NCBI GenBank assembly: GCA_025055015.1 | Contig: JANWYQ010000234.1 | Span: 1-32,111, forward strand | Length of the DNA: 32,111 nt | Source: Caldilineales bacterium | GTDB taxonomy: Bacteria; Chloroflexota; Anaerolineae; JAAEKA01 | Direction of reading: 5' to 3' | Part shown: piece after piece, positions 21,772-30,631 of the stretch | How the letters are laid out: every line of letters starts with the position of its first letter | Position numbering within the stretch: position 1 is the first letter of the stretch | Made by a program: the position numbers and the translations under genes | The notes under the pieces: generated by a model | Databases searched by the model: none | What the model saw: the letters and a program-made list of their open reading frames with translations, nothing else | What the model was told of the DNA's origin: nothing

Positions 21772-23073
21772 ATGGACCAGCAAGCCCGCGTCCGGCAGGC
21801 CGTCCAGGCCTTCTACGATGCACACCCCTATCCACCGCCGATGGAGGACCTGGACGGCTACCGCCGGCGCTGGCAGGACGTGGGGCGACGCCGCTCCGAG
21901 TTCCACTTGCACTGGCCAGATCGGCCCTATCGCACCGGCCTGCGGGTGCTGGTGGCAGGCTGCGGCACGATGCAGGCGGCAAAACACGCCCTGCGCGAGC
22001 CCCATAACCGGGTCGTGGGCATAGACCTGAGTGCGGCCAGCGTGCGCCACACCGAGACGTTGCGCCGCCGCTACGGCCTGACCAACCTGGAGGTCCATCA
22101 GCTTCCCGTCGAAGAGGTGGGACAACTAGGGCAGCGCTTCGACCAGATCGTCTGCACGGGCGTGTTGCACCACCTGCCGGACCCGGACGCCGGACTGCGG
22201 GCCTTGCAAGCGGTGCTGGAGCCGGACGGCGCCCTGCACCTGATGGTCTATGCGCCCTACGGACGGGTAGGCATCTACCTGTTGCAGGAGTACTGCCGGC
22301 GCTTGGGCATCGGCCATAGCCCGCGGGAGGTCCGCGACCTGGCCCTCGCCCTGACCGCCCTGCCGCGCAGCCATCCGCTGGCCCGGCTGCTGGCCGAGTC
22401 GCCGGACTTCCAAACCCTGGACGGCCTAGCCGACGCGCTGCTCAACCCGCAAGACCGGGCCTACAGCGTGCCCCAGCTCTTCGACTGGCTGCAGCGCTGC
22501 GGACTGCGCTTTGGTCGCTGGCTCCACCAGGCGCCCTACCTGCCGCAGTGCGGCAGCCTGGCAAGCACGCCCCATGCCGCACGGTTAGCTGCGCTGCCAC
22601 CGATGGAACAATACGCGGCGGTCGAGCTGTGGCGCGGCAACATGCTGCGCCACAGCTTGATCGCCTACCGCGCCGACCGACCCGTTGACCGCTGTTTGCC
22701 ACGCTTCGAGGCCGACGACTGGCTGAGCTACGTCCCGCTGCGCTTGCCGGAGACGACCAACGTGCGGGAGCGACTGCCCGCCGGCGCAACTGTTGCGCTG
22801 ATCAACAGCGGCCACAGCGACCCGGACCTGGTGCTGTTCGTCAACTCCACGGAATGGCGGATGGTGCAGGCCATTGACGGACGGCGCACCATCGCCGAGA
22901 TTCTCGAACACGTGTCCCTGTCCAAGCCTGCCATCCACCCAACGCGCGAGCTTGCCCGAAGCTTGTTTCAGCGGCTGTGGTGGTATGATCAGGTCGTCTT
23001 CAACATCCGCTGCGCCCATGGGGCCGACGACACCGGCGCCGGAGAGGCCGTAGGAAGCGCGCGGCGCGAGTGA
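21772..23073 (+). CDS. Class I SAM-dependent methyltransferase with C-terminal PqqD-like extension
   Basis: This 433-residue protein has a Rossmann methyltransferase domain at about residues 55-170: L-V-A-G-C-G-T-M-Q-A-A (SAM-binding loop), V-V-G-I-D-L-S (acidic strand end) and V-C-T-G-V-L-H-H-L-P-D-P. The N-terminus, F-Y-D-A-H-P-Y-P-P-P-M-E-D-L-D-G-Y, is characteristic of a group I know from Chloroflexota and Cyanobacteria. Beyond it lie a family-specific middle (Y-S-V-P-Q-L-F-D-W) and a C-terminal segment with A-I-D-G-R-R-T-I-A-E-I-L-E-H (about residue 367 on) that resembles PqqD-like peptide-binding modules. The acceptor is unknown. The 9-nt gap after the sulfatase implies co-expression; a role on the same substrate is inference. 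Confidence 0.85.
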   Translation: MDQQARVRQAVQAFYDAHPYPPPMEDLDGYRRRWQDVGRRRSEFHLHWPDRPYRTGLRVLVAGCGTMQAAKHALREPHNRVVGIDLSAASVRHTETLRRRYGLTNLEVHQLPVEEVGQLGQRFDQIVCTGVLHHLPDPDAGLRALQAVLEPDGALHLMVYAPYGRVGIYLLQEYCRRLGIGHSPREVRDLALALTALPRSHPLARLLAESPDFQTLDGLADALLNPQDRAYSVPQLFDWLQRCGLRFGRWLHQAPYLPQCGSLASTPHAARLAALPPMEQYAAVELWRGNMLRHSLIAYRADRPVDRCLPRFEADDWLSYVPLRLPETTNVRERLPAGATVALINSGHSDPDLVLFVNSTEWRMVQAIDGRRTIAEILEHVSLSKPAIHPTRELARSLFQRLWWYDQVVFNIRCAHGADDTGAGEAVGSARRE

Positions 23074-23229
23074 AAGCCTCCGCCGGCAAGACGCAAAGAC
23101 CCTTCGCTGCCCGCCCGCCCTTCATCCGGTTCGCAATTCCTTAACCCCCTAGCGCGACGAAACGCCCGGTGGCGTGGTTTCTACACAAAAGGCCAGGCGC
23201 CCATAGTCAGGCGACCGAGGCAGGCCAGC

Positions 23230-25002
23230 ATGTCAAAGGAAGAGACACCCCGAACCGACTGGACGCGCTACGTCCCCCTCCTATCCTGGCTCCCGCGCTA
23301 TGACCGCTCCTGGCTAAGGGCTGACGCCATAGCGGGGCTGACCCTGTGGGGGCTGGTGGTGCCAGAGGCCATGGCGTATGCCGGCATTGCCGGCTTGCCG
23401 CCGCAGGCCGGCTTGTACACGTTGGTGGCATCGCTGCTGATCTACGCCTTGTTGGGCACCTCGCGGCACCTGGTGGTGCAGGCCACATCGGCTACAGCAG
23501 CGCTGCTGGCATCGTCTGTCGCTACTGCGATGGTCGTTTCGGGTTTGGCGGCCCAGTCTAGCCCGGACGCCTATCAAGCGTACGCTTCGGCCTTTGTGCT
23601 CGTCACAGGGCTCGTTTTCCTGGTGGCCGGGCTGGCAAAGCTGGGCTTTATCACCCAGTTCCTGTCCAAGCCGGTGATGGATGGCTTTGTGATGGGCCTG
23701 GCTATCTTCGTGGCCGTGGGACAGCTCAACAAACTCTTTGGCGTGCCCAAGCCCGCGGGCAACACGGTGGAGAAGCTGATCGGTATTGTCCGAGACCTGC
23801 CCGAGGCAAACTGGGTCAGCTTTGCCGTTGGCGTAGCGGCGCTGGCGTTGCTCTTCTTGCTGCCGCGCTGGAACAAGAAGCTGCCCAGCGGCCTCATCGT
23901 GCTGTTTGCCGCCATCGGCTTGAGCATGGCGCTGGACCTGAGCGGGAAACACGGGGTGGAGGTTGTGGGCGCGCTGCCGCAAGGGCTGCCGTCGTTGACT
24001 TTCCCTGAGCTGCCGTTCAGGTCTTACCTAGCGATGCTCCTGCCTGCGATGGGTGTGCTGTTGGTGGCGTACAGCGAGGCCTTGGGCGTGGCTCACGAGT
24101 TCGCCGAGAGACACGGCTACGAGGTAGACGCCAACCAGGAGCTGAACGCTCATGCCGCAGCCAACCTGCTTAGCGCCCTCTTCGGCGGCATGCTCGCTGC
24201 GGGCAGCATGTCGGCGTCCGCCGTCAAAGAGGAAGCCGGCGCGCGCACGCAGGTGGCTAACCTAGTGACCTGGATGGCGGCCATTGTGACGTTGCTGTTT
24301 CTCACGCCGTTGTTTGCCCCGCTGCCCGAAGCGGTGCTGGGGGCCTTGATCATTCACGCCGTGTGGCACATCATCGCCTCGCGCAAGCTGAAGAAGCTAC
24401 ACCTGGCCTCGCGGGTCGAGTTTTGGTTCGGCGCGCTGGCGTTGGCCGGTGTCCTGCTCATTGACGTTCTCGAAGGCATGGTGATCGGCGTGGTGGCGTC
24501 TTTGTTGTTTGTGATCTACCGTTCGAGCCGTCCGCACATCGCCTTGTTGGGTCGAGTGCCCGGCGTCCCCGGCGCCTACTCGGACTTGGCCCGGCATCCT
24601 GAGAACATCCCCGTGCCCGGCGTGGCGATTGTGCGCGTGGATGGACAGCTCTACTACGCCAACGCGCTCACGGTCCGAAACCAGATCAAGGCGATGATCG
24701 CCGAGATGGAGACGCCGCCTCGGGCCGTTGTGTTCGATTTCGCGGCCCAGCACGAGCTCGACGTCACCAGCACCGAGGTCTTGCGGCGCTTGTTCGAGGA
24801 GCTCCACGCCGGTGGCATCGAGGTGAGCCTCGCCGATGTCCATGCGCCCGTGCTCGAGCATGCTCGCAGGTCGGGACTGCTCGCAGAGGCAGAGATCGGC
24901 GAGAAGCATATTTTCCCAACCGTTGAAAATGCGGTTAGATCTCTTGAAGCAATGGCAGAGAAAGAGCGCATCCCTTCAGATCATCACGTCGAAGGAGCGT
25001 AA
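23230..25002 (+). CDS. SulP-family anion transporter with STAS domain (first copy)
   Basis: This 590-residue protein has the SulP/SLC26 layout. A charged N-terminus leads into D-A-I-A-G-L-T-L-W-G-L-V-V-P-E-A-M-A-Y-A, the family signature around the first helices. A hydrophobic membrane core of about 10-14 helices spans residues about 30-430. A cytoplasmic STAS domain (about 450-575) contains V-V-F-D-F-A and L-D-V-T-S-T-E-V-L-R-R-L, the strand-helix region that contacts nucleotides or partners. SulP carriers move sulfate, bicarbonate or other anions across the inner membrane; sequence alone does not decide which. The nearby sulfatase favours sulfate, the island context permits bicarbonate. It is the first gene of a tight run; the HAD gene begins one base after its stop. 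Confidence 0.92.
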   Translation: MSKEETPRTDWTRYVPLLSWLPRYDRSWLRADAIAGLTLWGLVVPEAMAYAGIAGLPPQAGLYTLVASLLIYALLGTSRHLVVQATSATAALLASSVATAMVVSGLAAQSSPDAYQAYASAFVLVTGLVFLVAGLAKLGFITQFLSKPVMDGFVMGLAIFVAVGQLNKLFGVPKPAGNTVEKLIGIVRDLPEANWVSFAVGVAALALLFLLPRWNKKLPSGLIVLFAAIGLSMALDLSGKHGVEVVGALPQGLPSLTFPELPFRSYLAMLLPAMGVLLVAYSEALGVAHEFAERHGYEVDANQELNAHAAANLLSALFGGMLAAGSMSASAVKEEAGARTQVANLVTWMAAIVTLLFLTPLFAPLPEAVLGALIIHAVWHIIASRKLKKLHLASRVEFWFGALALAGVLLIDVLEGMVIGVVASLLFVIYRSSRPHIALLGRVPGVPGAYSDLARHPENIPVPGVAIVRVDGQLYYANALTVRNQIKAMIAEMETPPRAVVFDFAAQHELDVTSTEVLRRLFEELHAGGIEVSLADVHAPVLEHARRSGLLAEAEIGEKHIFPTVENAVRSLEAMAEKERIPSDHHVEGA

Positions 25003-25003
25003 G

Positions 25004-25945
25004 ATGCAATCGTTCAACGACATCCTACCGAGCTGGCGCAACACCCCAACCAAGCAGGCAATCCTGGACTTCGTTGCCAGGGTGACGGATGAAACCAGCT
25101 CCCAGTATGTCCCTCCGGCCGAGCGCATTGCCGTCTTCGACAACGATGGCACGCTGTGGTGCGAGAAGCCGATGTACATCCAGCTTGATTTTATGCTGCG
25201 ACAGCTGGTAGCACAGGCCGAGCGCGATCCGGCGCTGCGTACCCAGCAGCCCTGGCAGGCCGCTTGGGAGAGGGACTACGCCTGGTTTGGCGAGGCAATG
25301 ACGAACCACTACCGGGGTGATGACACCGCCCTGCGGGTGCTCATGGCCGGTCTCCTATCTCTGTCGTCGGACAGGGATGTGGAGGAGCTCGAGGCCAGCG
25401 CCAGGGCTTTCGTGTTCAGCGAGCGACATCCCACCCTAGGGCTGGCCTACAGCGACTGCGTCTACCAGCCGATGCTGGAGCTGTTGCAATATCTCGAGCG
25501 CCACGGCTTCATCAACTACATCGTCTCGGGCGGGGGCCGCGACTTCATGCGCGGCTTCGCCCAAGAGCTGTACGGCATACCGCGCGAGCGGGTCATCGGC
25601 AGCACGGTGGCGTATCGCTATGTGCCCGACGAGAGCGGCGGAAAGATTCTGCAGCGCGCCGACCTGGACGTGGTCAACGATGGCCCGGAAAAGGTGGTGC
25701 AGATCTGGAGCGTCAGCGGTCGTCGGCCCATCTTGGCGGCCGGCAATTCCGACGGCGACCTGGCCATGCTAACGTTCACCGGCGGCCGCTCCTTGCCGGC
25801 GCTGCGCCTCCTGATCGTGCACGACGACGATGAGCGCGAGTTCGCATACACGGCGGGCGCGGAGAGGGTCATCGGCACAGCGCAAGCGCAAGGCTGGACG
25901 GCAGTTAGCATCCAGCGCGACTGGCGCCAGGTCTTCCCACGATAG
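25004..25945 (+). CDS. HAD-superfamily phosphatase
   Basis: This 313-residue haloacid-dehalogenase-type hydrolase has motif I F-D-N-D-G-T-L-W (nucleophile Asp46, acid/base Asp48), motif II I-V-S-G-G-G-R-D-F-M-R-G, and motif IV G-N-S-D-G-D-L-A-M-L with metal-binding Asp. The long helical cap between motifs I and II (W-E-R-D-Y-A-W-F-G-E-A-M-T) places it near the phosphoserine-phosphatase/nonspecific acid-phosphatase group. No signal peptide is visible, so it is probably cytoplasmic. Substrate is unknown. ATG 25004 has a GAAGGAG site inside the end of the preceding SulP gene, and SulP copy two starts 9 nt after the stop. Such tight packing between two anion carriers suggests a shared role, which I cannot name. 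Longer upstream extension of the frame overlaps SulP and is rejected. Confidence 0.9.
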   Translation: MQSFNDILPSWRNTPTKQAILDFVARVTDETSSQYVPPAERIAVFDNDGTLWCEKPMYIQLDFMLRQLVAQAERDPALRTQQPWQAAWERDYAWFGEAMTNHYRGDDTALRVLMAGLLSLSSDRDVEELEASARAFVFSERHPTLGLAYSDCVYQPMLELLQYLERHGFINYIVSGGGRDFMRGFAQELYGIPRERVIGSTVAYRYVPDESGGKILQRADLDVVNDGPEKVVQIWSVSGRRPILAAGNSDGDLAMLTFTGGRSLPALRLLIVHDDDEREFAYTAGAERVIGTAQAQGWTAVSIQRDWRQVFPR

Positions 25946-25954
25946 GGGGGCTCG

Positions 25955-27682
25955 ATGCGATCCGGGATCGGCACCACTGTTGCGGCGCTGCGGCCTGAGC
26001 GCTCCCACCTCAAATCTGACCTAATCGCCGGCCTGACCTTCGCCATCGTTAACGTGCCCCAGGCCATGGGCCACGCGGTGCTGGCCGCCGTCAACCCGGT
26101 CCTGGGTATCTACACCCTGATGGTGGCGCTGCCAGTGGGCGCGCTGTTCACGGGCTCGGTGTTCATGAACGTGTCCACCACCGCCGCGCTCTCGGTGGCG
26201 GCCGGCTCCGCGCTGGCCATCGTCCCAGAGGACCAGCGGACGCAGGCGCTGGCCACGCTGGTGTTGCTGGTCGGAGCGATCCAGTTGCTGGCCGGGTTGC
26301 TGCGGCTGGGTTTCCTGGTGCGCTTCGTCTCCAACGCAGTGATGACCGGCTTCCTCAACGGCGTGGCCGTGTTGATCATCCTGGGGCAGCTGGGCGACCT
26401 GACCGGCTACCAGAGCCCTTTCCGCAGCAGCGTGGCGCGCGGGCTAGACCTGCTGTTGCATCTGCACCGAGTAGACCCGCCGACCACCGCCATCGGACTG
26501 GTGACGCTGGGCCTGATTGCGCTGCTGCTGCGCACGCGCTGGAACCGCTTTGCCTTCATCATCGCCATTGGCGCCTCGACGCTGGCGTTGGCCCTGCTCT
26601 CCCTGCCGTCGTTGGGCGGCCAGCAGAGCTGGCAGGCGGTGCAGACCGTGGGCGATGTGGCGAACATCCCCCGCAACCTGCCCGAGCTCGCCATGCCTGC
26701 GCCACGCTGGCTGCCGTTCATGGTGCTGCCGGCCCTCTCCGTGGCCATCATCGGCCTGATCCAGGGCGCCGGCGTCAGCCAGGGCTACCCCAATCCCAAC
26801 GGCAAGTTTCCCAACATCTCGCGCGACTTCTTTGGCCAGGGAATGGCCAACATCGTGGCCAGCCTGGTCAGCGGCCTGCCGGCCGGCGGATCCATCTCCG
26901 GCACGGCTCTGATCATGAGCGCCGGAGCCCGCTCGCGCTGGACCAACATCTCGGCCGGCCTCTTCGTGGCCGCGATCGTGCTGGTGGCTGCGCCGTTGGC
27001 CGAGCTGGTGCCCATGCCTGCGCTGGCCGCGCTGTTGATCGTGGCCGGCCTTCAGGGCCTGCGCCTGGAAGCAGCGCAGACCATCTGGTTCACCGGACGG
27101 GTTCCCGGCGTAGTGATGATCATCACCTTCCTGGCTACGCTGTTCCTTCCGTTGCAGTATGCCGTGTTGTTGGGCGTGGCCCTCAGCGTCGTGCTCTACG
27201 TGGTGCAGCAGTCCAACAAGGTGGTGGTCACGTGGATTGTCCCGGTGGAGGGCGGGTTTCCCCTTGAACGCCCTGCGCCCAAAGAGCTGCCCAGCGGCCA
27301 GTTCACCATGCTCCAAATCTACGGCAGCCTTTTCTTCGCCGCCGCCAAGAGCCTGGAGGAAATGCTGCCCAGCGTGGACAACACCACGCGCGCGGTGGTG
27401 GCCCTGGGCCTGCGGGGCCGAACGGAGATCGGCAGCACCTTCATCGCAGTTTTGCAGCGGTACGTCGAGGCGTTGCGCGCCCGCGACAGCAAGCTGATGT
27501 TGGTGGGGGTTGATCAGCGCGTGTTGGATCAGCTGACCAGAACTGGGTTGTTGCAGCGCATCGGGGAGGAGAACATCTTCATGGCCACGCCACAGGTGGG
27601 CGAGGCCATGAACCGAGCGGCGGCGGCGGCCCATGCCTGGCTGCGTCAGCCACCGGCCGGCGCTGATCGGCCGGCCGACTAG
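25955..27682 (+). CDS. SulP-family anion transporter with STAS domain (second, divergent copy)
   Basis: This 575-residue SulP protein differs strongly from the first copy. The signature reads D-L-I-A-G-L-T-F-A-I-V-N-V-P-Q-A-M-G-H-A-V-L-A, followed by about 10-14 membrane segments to residue ~430. A pattern resembling the SulP core appears in G-L-P-A-G-G-S-I-S-G-T-A. The C-terminal STAS domain (about 445-555) has R-G-R-T-E-I-G-S-T-F-I-A-V-L where active STAS domains usually carry Asp-Ser/Thr, so regulation through this loop may differ. It starts 9 nt after the HAD gene, with GGGGGG upstream as a possible ribosome site, and is followed 17 nt later by a membrane protein gene. Two different carriers in one operon suggest different anions or affinities. 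Confidence 0.9.
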   Translation: MRSGIGTTVAALRPERSHLKSDLIAGLTFAIVNVPQAMGHAVLAAVNPVLGIYTLMVALPVGALFTGSVFMNVSTTAALSVAAGSALAIVPEDQRTQALATLVLLVGAIQLLAGLLRLGFLVRFVSNAVMTGFLNGVAVLIILGQLGDLTGYQSPFRSSVARGLDLLLHLHRVDPPTTAIGLVTLGLIALLLRTRWNRFAFIIAIGASTLALALLSLPSLGGQQSWQAVQTVGDVANIPRNLPELAMPAPRWLPFMVLPALSVAIIGLIQGAGVSQGYPNPNGKFPNISRDFFGQGMANIVASLVSGLPAGGSISGTALIMSAGARSRWTNISAGLFVAAIVLVAAPLAELVPMPALAALLIVAGLQGLRLEAAQTIWFTGRVPGVVMIITFLATLFLPLQYAVLLGVALSVVLYVVQQSNKVVVTWIVPVEGGFPLERPAPKELPSGQFTMLQIYGSLFFAAAKSLEEMLPSVDNTTRAVVALGLRGRTEIGSTFIAVLQRYVEALRARDSKLMLVGVDQRVLDQLTRTGLLQRIGEENIFMATPQVGEAMNRAAAAAHAWLRQPPAGADRPAD

Positions 27683-27699
27683 ACGTCTGCGGAGGCTTC

Positions 27700-28389
27700 A
27701 TGAACGCTCTATTCGGCGAACACCGAGCTCGAAACATCCAACGCTTGAAGGCGCCGCGTGCGGCTGCCGTCGCCGGCATCCTGTTTGCGTTGCTGTTCGC
27801 CGCTAGCATCAGCCTGATCCGCCTCAACATTCCGGCGGACTTCTCCGGGGAGGCAAGTTGGATCAGCACCGGCTACAGGCCTCTCCGGATTGCCCTGGTG
27901 CTCATGCCCTTTGCTGTGATCGCCTTCCTGTGGTTTGTGGGCGTGATCCGCGATCGGCTGGGCGAGCAAGAGGACCAGTTCTTCGCCACGGTCTTCTTCG
28001 GCAGCAGCCTGTTGTTCCTGGCCATGGTCTGCGTCTCGATGGCCATTGCCGGCGGCATCCTGGTGGCGGCGGACGGCACCATCCAGGAGGGCTTGGACCG
28101 GGACTCCGTCGCCCTGGCCCGCGCGGTCATGCTTCAGATCAGCAACGTCTATGCGTTGCGCATGGCCGCAGTCTTCATGGTCTCGGTCGCTACCATTTGG
28201 CTGCGCACTGGGGTCATGCCGCGACGGCTGGCCCTGGCCACCTACGTCCTGGCCTTGCTCCTTCTGCTGGTTGTTAGCCTCAACCTCTGGGTGGTGCTGA
28301 TTTTCCCGGCCTGGGTCTTCTCCGTCAGCGTCTTTATCCTGACCACGGAGGCGCGGTCGTCCCAGCAGTCCAGCCCTCTGTCCGGTTAG
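27700..28389 (+). CDS. Multi-pass membrane protein of unknown function
   Basis: This 229-residue protein has about six hydrophobic segments (near residues 22-42, 63-83, 98-121, 145-168, 175-198, 197-215). A conserved-looking loop W-F-V-G-V-I-R-D-R-L-G-E-Q-E-D-Q-F-F-A-T-V-F lies between the second and third. I do not recognise a named domain. The start ATG 27700 has a GGAGG site, and the gene follows SulP copy two by 17 nt, so it belongs to that operon and may be an accessory subunit or an unrelated membrane protein. The Arg/Lys-rich N-terminus before the first helix suggests an inside start. A hairpin follows the stop codon. Confidence 0.75.
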   Translation: MNALFGEHRARNIQRLKAPRAAAVAGILFALLFAASISLIRLNIPADFSGEASWISTGYRPLRIALVLMPFAVIAFLWFVGVIRDRLGEQEDQFFATVFFGSSLLFLAMVCVSMAIAGGILVAADGTIQEGLDRDSVALARAVMLQISNVYALRMAAVFMVSVATIWLRTGVMPRRLALATYVLALLLLLVVSLNLWVVLIFPAWVFSVSVFILTTEARSSQQSSPLSG

Positions 28390-28396
28390 GGCAGAC

Positions 28397-28415
28397 CAGC
28401 GCACAACCTGCGCTG
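28397..28415 (+). terminator. Hairpin at the end of the SulP operon
   Basis: CAGCGCA (28397-28403) pairs with TGCGCTG (28409-28415) around a 5-nt loop, eight nt after the membrane protein stop. There is no U-run, so efficiency is doubtful. The rest of the 157-nt spacer shows only the GAGGAGG site of the next gene. Confidence 0.4.
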
Positions 28416-28546
28416 TGCCAAGGCAAAGGGCGGCCAGCCCTCATGTGCGGTGCAGACACGGATAGAAGGCCACCACCGACCGACTACACCGAGCAGCTTG
28501 CGGCTCTCCTCCCAAACCCCGGCGGTCTGGCACGAGGAGGTTTTGC

Positions 28547-29389
28547 ATGGCGCAGAAGGCGGAAGAGCAGAGCGGCGAGCTCAAAGCCCTCGGCTATGAG
28601 CTGTTTATCGCTGCACTTTCGGTTCTCTCGATCGTGAACCTGCTCTTGCTCCTGTTGATTAGGTACGAGAGCCTGGAGTACATCATCTACATCATCAACG
28701 CGGTTATGACGCCCATCTTCCTGGGCGACTTCCTCTACCGCTTCCTCACTGCCGGCAGCAAGTCCTACTACCTCTGGCGCGATTTTGGCTGGGCTGACCT
28801 GCTCTCCGGCCTGCCCCTTCCCCACGCCAAGGTCCTGCGCCTGTTCCGGCTGTGCCGCGTTTCCCGCCTGTTTGCCCGGTACGGAGCGCGCAATCTGCTC
28901 GACCACTACAGCAGCCATCGCGCTGAAAACGCCCTGATGACGATGGTCTTCCTGGTGATCGTCGTCCTGGAGTTTGGCGCGCTGGCGGTGTTGCAAGCCG
29001 AGCGGGTCTCCCCCGACGCCAGCATCGTCACCGCCAGCGACGCGCTCTGGTGGGTCTTCGTGACCATCACGACGGTAGGCTACGGCGACCGCTACCCGGT
29101 CACCAATCTCGGCCGGTTGGTCGCCGTGGTGCTGATGATTGTGGGCGTGGGCCTGTTCGGCACGCTGAGTGGCTTCCTGGCCAACCGGTTTCTGGCCTCC
29201 TCAGCCTCCAGAGAGCCGGCAGCGCCGGCAGCGAAGCCGGCCGTGGAACCCGCAGCCGAGCCGGCCGCCGAGACAGCCCCCGCCGACCCCAAGGCGCACT
29301 TCGCTGCGCTGAAACAGATGCTGGCCGTACAAGAGCAGGCCATCGCCGAGCTGCGGGCTAAGCTGGACGAGATAGAGGCGTTGCTGTAG
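28547..29389 (+). CDS. Voltage-gated-type potassium channel subunit
   Basis: This 280-residue six-helix cation channel subunit has a voltage-sensor-like region (about 15-125) ending in an S4-like helix with regularly spaced arginines (L-R-L-F-R-L-C-R-V-S-R-L-F-A-R-Y). The pore domain carries the selectivity filter T-V-G-Y-G-D at residues 176-181 (T-I-T-T-V-G-Y-G-D-R-Y-P). A C-terminal region begins with an Ala/Pro/Glu repeat (about 220-246) and ends in a coiled coil (about 250-280) that probably drives tetramer assembly. It would conduct K+ across the inner membrane in response to voltage. ATG 28547 follows GAGGAGG. It lies 157 nt after the SulP operon and is probably a separate unit. Confidence 0.92.
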   Translation: MAQKAEEQSGELKALGYELFIAALSVLSIVNLLLLLLIRYESLEYIIYIINAVMTPIFLGDFLYRFLTAGSKSYYLWRDFGWADLLSGLPLPHAKVLRLFRLCRVSRLFARYGARNLLDHYSSHRAENALMTMVFLVIVVLEFGALAVLQAERVSPDASIVTASDALWWVFVTITTVGYGDRYPVTNLGRLVAVVLMIVGVGLFGTLSGFLANRFLASSASREPAAPAAKPAVEPAAEPAAETAPADPKAHFAALKQMLAVQEQAIAELRAKLDEIEALL

Positions 29390-29585
29390 GACGCCCATGC
29401 TTCTCTGCGTCCAGGCACGGCGGCCGCAGCCGCTGCTATCCCGGGTTCTCCGCCTTTGGTCTGACAGCTAGATCACCACGTCCACCTTCAACCGTCCACT
29501 GTCGAACGTCGGCCAGCGAGAGCGCACCAACGGACAGGCATCCGCTTAACGCCTGGTTGTTGATCGCTTCGACGTCGTCACCCAC

Positions 29586-30476
29586 ATGAGGTCCAAGATG
29601 ACGCTCGTCCAGTTCTTCGAGGCCATCACCAAGTTGGCCGGTTTGCTGTTTGTGGTAAGCAGCATGTTGTCCATGGGGCTGGGGCTCACCCTAGCACAGA
29701 TTATCCAGCCGCTCAAGAATGTGCGACTCGTGCTCCTGGCACTGCTGGGCAACTTCGTTCTGGTGCCCTTGCTGGCTTATGTCATTACGTTGCTCGTGCC
29801 GCTCGACCCGGCTCTCCGGATCGGGTTGGCAGTGCTGGCCACTGCGGCGGGCGCCCCCTTTCTGCCTAAGCTGGTGGAGAGCGCCAAGGGCAACGTCGCC
29901 TTTGGCGTAGGCCTGATGGTGCTCCTGATGGTGACGACCGTCATCTATATCCCCCTAGCCCTGCCGCTCTTCTTGCAGGGCGTGACGGTCAACGCCTGGG
30001 ATATCGCCAAGTCGCTGATCGTGCTGATGCTCATTCCGCTGGTAATCGGCCTGCTCGTCAAGGAGAACTCCCCCGAGACGGCGGCCGAATGGCAGCCGGT
30101 GATGGCCAGGGTTTCTAGCTTGGCGATGCTCCTCCTAGTGGTAACGGGGCTAGGGCTGAACATCGGAAACATCCTTGACCTCATCGGCACGGGCGGCATC
30201 TTGGCGTTGCTGCTGTTCATCTTTGGGGCGTTGTTGATCGGCCTTCTCCTGGGCGGCCGTGACTCTAGCACCCGCAGCGTGATGGGACTGGGCACTGCGC
30301 AGCGCAATGTGTCGGCTGCGCTGGTGGTGGCGGCGCAGAACTTCTCCGGCACCACCACCCTGCCGTTTGTGCTGGTGGGTGCGACCCTGTTGCTGCTGGT
30401 TTTGCTGCCGACGGCAAAGCAATTGGGGAAGCGCGCCGATTTGGCCGGTCCGGCCGAACCGGCCGGCGCAGGGTAA
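29586..30476 (+). CDS. Bile acid:sodium symporter (BASS) family transporter
   Basis: This 296-residue carrier has about nine to ten hydrophobic segments. It carries family marks: S-S-M-L-S-M-G-L-G-L-T, Q-I-I-Q-P-L-K-N-V-R-L, A-G-A-P-F-L-P-K-L-V-E-S-A-K-G-N, and the cross-over region G-T-A-Q-R-N-V-S-A-A-L-V-V-A-A-Q-N-F. BASS proteins usually use a Na+ gradient to move organic anions such as bile acids, pyruvate or pantoate precursors; the substrate here is unknown. Two ATG codons are possible (29586 and 29598); neither has a strong ribosome site and the second is equally plausible. A truncated relative of the first ~57 codons sits at 18499-18675. The 196-nt spacer upstream shows no clear promoter. 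Confidence 0.87.
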   Translation: MRSKMTLVQFFEAITKLAGLLFVVSSMLSMGLGLTLAQIIQPLKNVRLVLLALLGNFVLVPLLAYVITLLVPLDPALRIGLAVLATAAGAPFLPKLVESAKGNVAFGVGLMVLLMVTTVIYIPLALPLFLQGVTVNAWDIAKSLIVLMLIPLVIGLLVKENSPETAAEWQPVMARVSSLAMLLLVVTGLGLNIGNILDLIGTGGILALLLFIFGALLIGLLLGGRDSSTRSVMGLGTAQRNVSAALVVAAQNFSGTTTLPFVLVGATLLLLVLLPTAKQLGKRADLAGPAEPAGAG

Positions 30477-30631
30477 CAAGTATGAGGCGCTACAGACAAC
30501 ACCCCTCCTATCTGACACACTAACCATGCTAGGGCAATTCCCGCACAGCAAGACGGCGCTTCCGGCGTTTGGGCTACCGGGCGCGCTGGCTTTGCAAAAG
30601 GTAGCTCCCCATCTTGACCTACAGGCTCCTA

